A stretch of DNA of 5,353 nucleotides from assembly GCA_031284385.1 (NCBI GenBank), contig JAISZZ010000063.1:1-5353 (forward strand). The letters are read 5' to 3'. The stretch comes from Treponema sp. Lineage in GTDB: Bacteria > Spirochaetota > Spirochaetia > Treponematales > Breznakiellaceae. The notes below the pieces were generated by a model that saw only the letters and a list, made by a program, of their open reading frames with translations, ran no database searches and was not told the DNA's origin. The position numbers were made by a program, and so were the translations under genes. Positions 4,836 to 5,353 of the stretch are shown piece by piece (the stretch's first letter is position 1; each line of letters begins with the position of its first letter).

Positions 4836-5353
4836 AATTTTCATAAATAATAACTCATATATATTGTAAGGATGGTTTTCTAAAGAAAGCTGAAACAATA
4901 GAAGGTCTATGCATTAATGAATACAACGCTTCTTTTACTACCCGCAAGAATTGTTCAGTACCGCTTATTATATTATTCCCTACCACATGATGCTTTACAT
5001 ATGACCATACCGTCTCATCGGGATTCAATTCCGGCGAATATCCGGGCAGATAAAATATTCTCAATCTCCCTCCGGTGCTTGCTGCATATTCTTTTACCAT
5101 TTTACTCTTGTGTACCGGATGCCCGTCTACTATCAGAAACACCGGTCTCTCTTGTTTAAATAACAACCGTTTCAAAAAATCTATAAATATCACTGTCGTA
5201 CAGGTCTTGTCCGTTACCATAAATCTCATGTGTTCCTTGCTGCTAATAGCCGACAACATATTGACAGAAAACCGTGCCCCTGTCGTCTTTATTACCGGGG
5301 TCTTTCCTTTAGGCGCCCACGTCGTCCCGCTGTGATAATCGGAGCGTATCGCC
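4832..5353 (-). mobile_element. IS630-family insertion sequence, one end and 3' half of transposase
   Basis: The element extends beyond the right edge. Its likely left end is just after TA at 4830-4831, where the phage frame breaks; IS630 elements insert at and duplicate TA. The end would begin CTAAAATTTTCAT, but the inverted partner lies outside the window, so the exact boundary is inferred. Twenty-three bases separate it from the transposase stop. Confidence 0.65.
4855..5352 (-). CDS. IS630-family transposase (DDE), C-terminal part
   Basis: The minus-strand frame is open from the right edge (5352) to TGA at 4857-4855, 165 residues. It reads AIRSDYHSGTTWAPKGKTPV, the block after the first catalytic Asp of IS630/Tc1-mariner-type DDE enzymes. 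Next comes FLIVDGHPVHKSKMVKEY with the second Asp, and LPGYSPELNPDETVWSYVKHH with the third acidic residue (Glu in NPDE). The tail FFRKPSLQYI matches the usual family end. The N-terminal HTH domain and the first Asp are off the window. An internal ATG at 5259 is not the start, because homologous sequence runs on upstream. The visible part has no frameshift and may belong to an active copy. Confidence 0.93.
   Translation of the reverse strand, partial: AIRSDYHSGTTWAPKGKTPVIKTTGARFSVNMLSAISSKEHMRFMVTDKTCTTVIFIDFLKRLLFKQERPVFLIVDGHPVHKSKMVKEYAASTGGRLRIFYLPGYSPELNPDETVWSYVKHHVVGNNIISGTEQFLRVVKEALYSLMHRPSIVSAFFRKPSLQYI

Overview
The window begins with a mannitol phosphotransferase (PTS) operon and then runs into about 3 kb of decaying mobile DNA. 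I cannot name the host from sequence alone. The moderate to high GC of the sugar genes, the many dispersed short repeats and the particular IS, phage-tail and toxin-antitoxin families look to me like a gut-type Treponema or a related spirochaete. That is a low-confidence impression from memory.

Positions 1-475 hold the C-terminal end of a PTS-regulated transcriptional activator (MtlR-like, EIIA-type domain). Its reading frame is broken by a run of 13 G (251-263). With 14 or 11 G the two halves join, so this is either a phase-variable switch or a sequencing/decay frameshift. Positions 476-740 contain no gene but can form a compact nested RNA fold that resembles the HEARO/omega-RNA family. mtlF (mannitol EIIA, 741-1193) and mtlD (mannitol-1-phosphate 5-dehydrogenase, 1190-2362) follow, overlapping by ATGA. 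Together they code for phosphate relay to the mannitol permease, oxidation of the resulting mannitol-1-phosphate to fructose-6-phosphate, and control of the operon. The permease and the rest of mtlR are presumably upstream of the window.

Positions 2363-2683 hold only repeats: an imperfectly bounded MITE-like segment and a 20-bp-arm palindrome. Positions 2684-3096 are a DDE transposase relic. Three of its frameshifts disappear, and all three DDE residues come into one frame, when short CGGA...TCCG palindromes of 14-17 nt are removed on paper. A fourth palindrome of the same family is inserted in frame. This is the most unusual structure in the window.

Positions 3124-3496 are phage-tail gene debris. 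A well-formed extended -10 promoter (3501-3528) leads into a type II toxin-antitoxin pair (3606-4076) whose toxin has apparently lost its start codon. The antitoxin stop is followed directly by a phage tail/baseplate-like gene (4077-4835). That gene is cut short where an IS630-family element, read on the minus strand and running off the right edge, appears to have inserted at a TA dinucleotide. GC falls visibly from the mtl genes to the 3.1-4.9 kb region, consistent with imported DNA.
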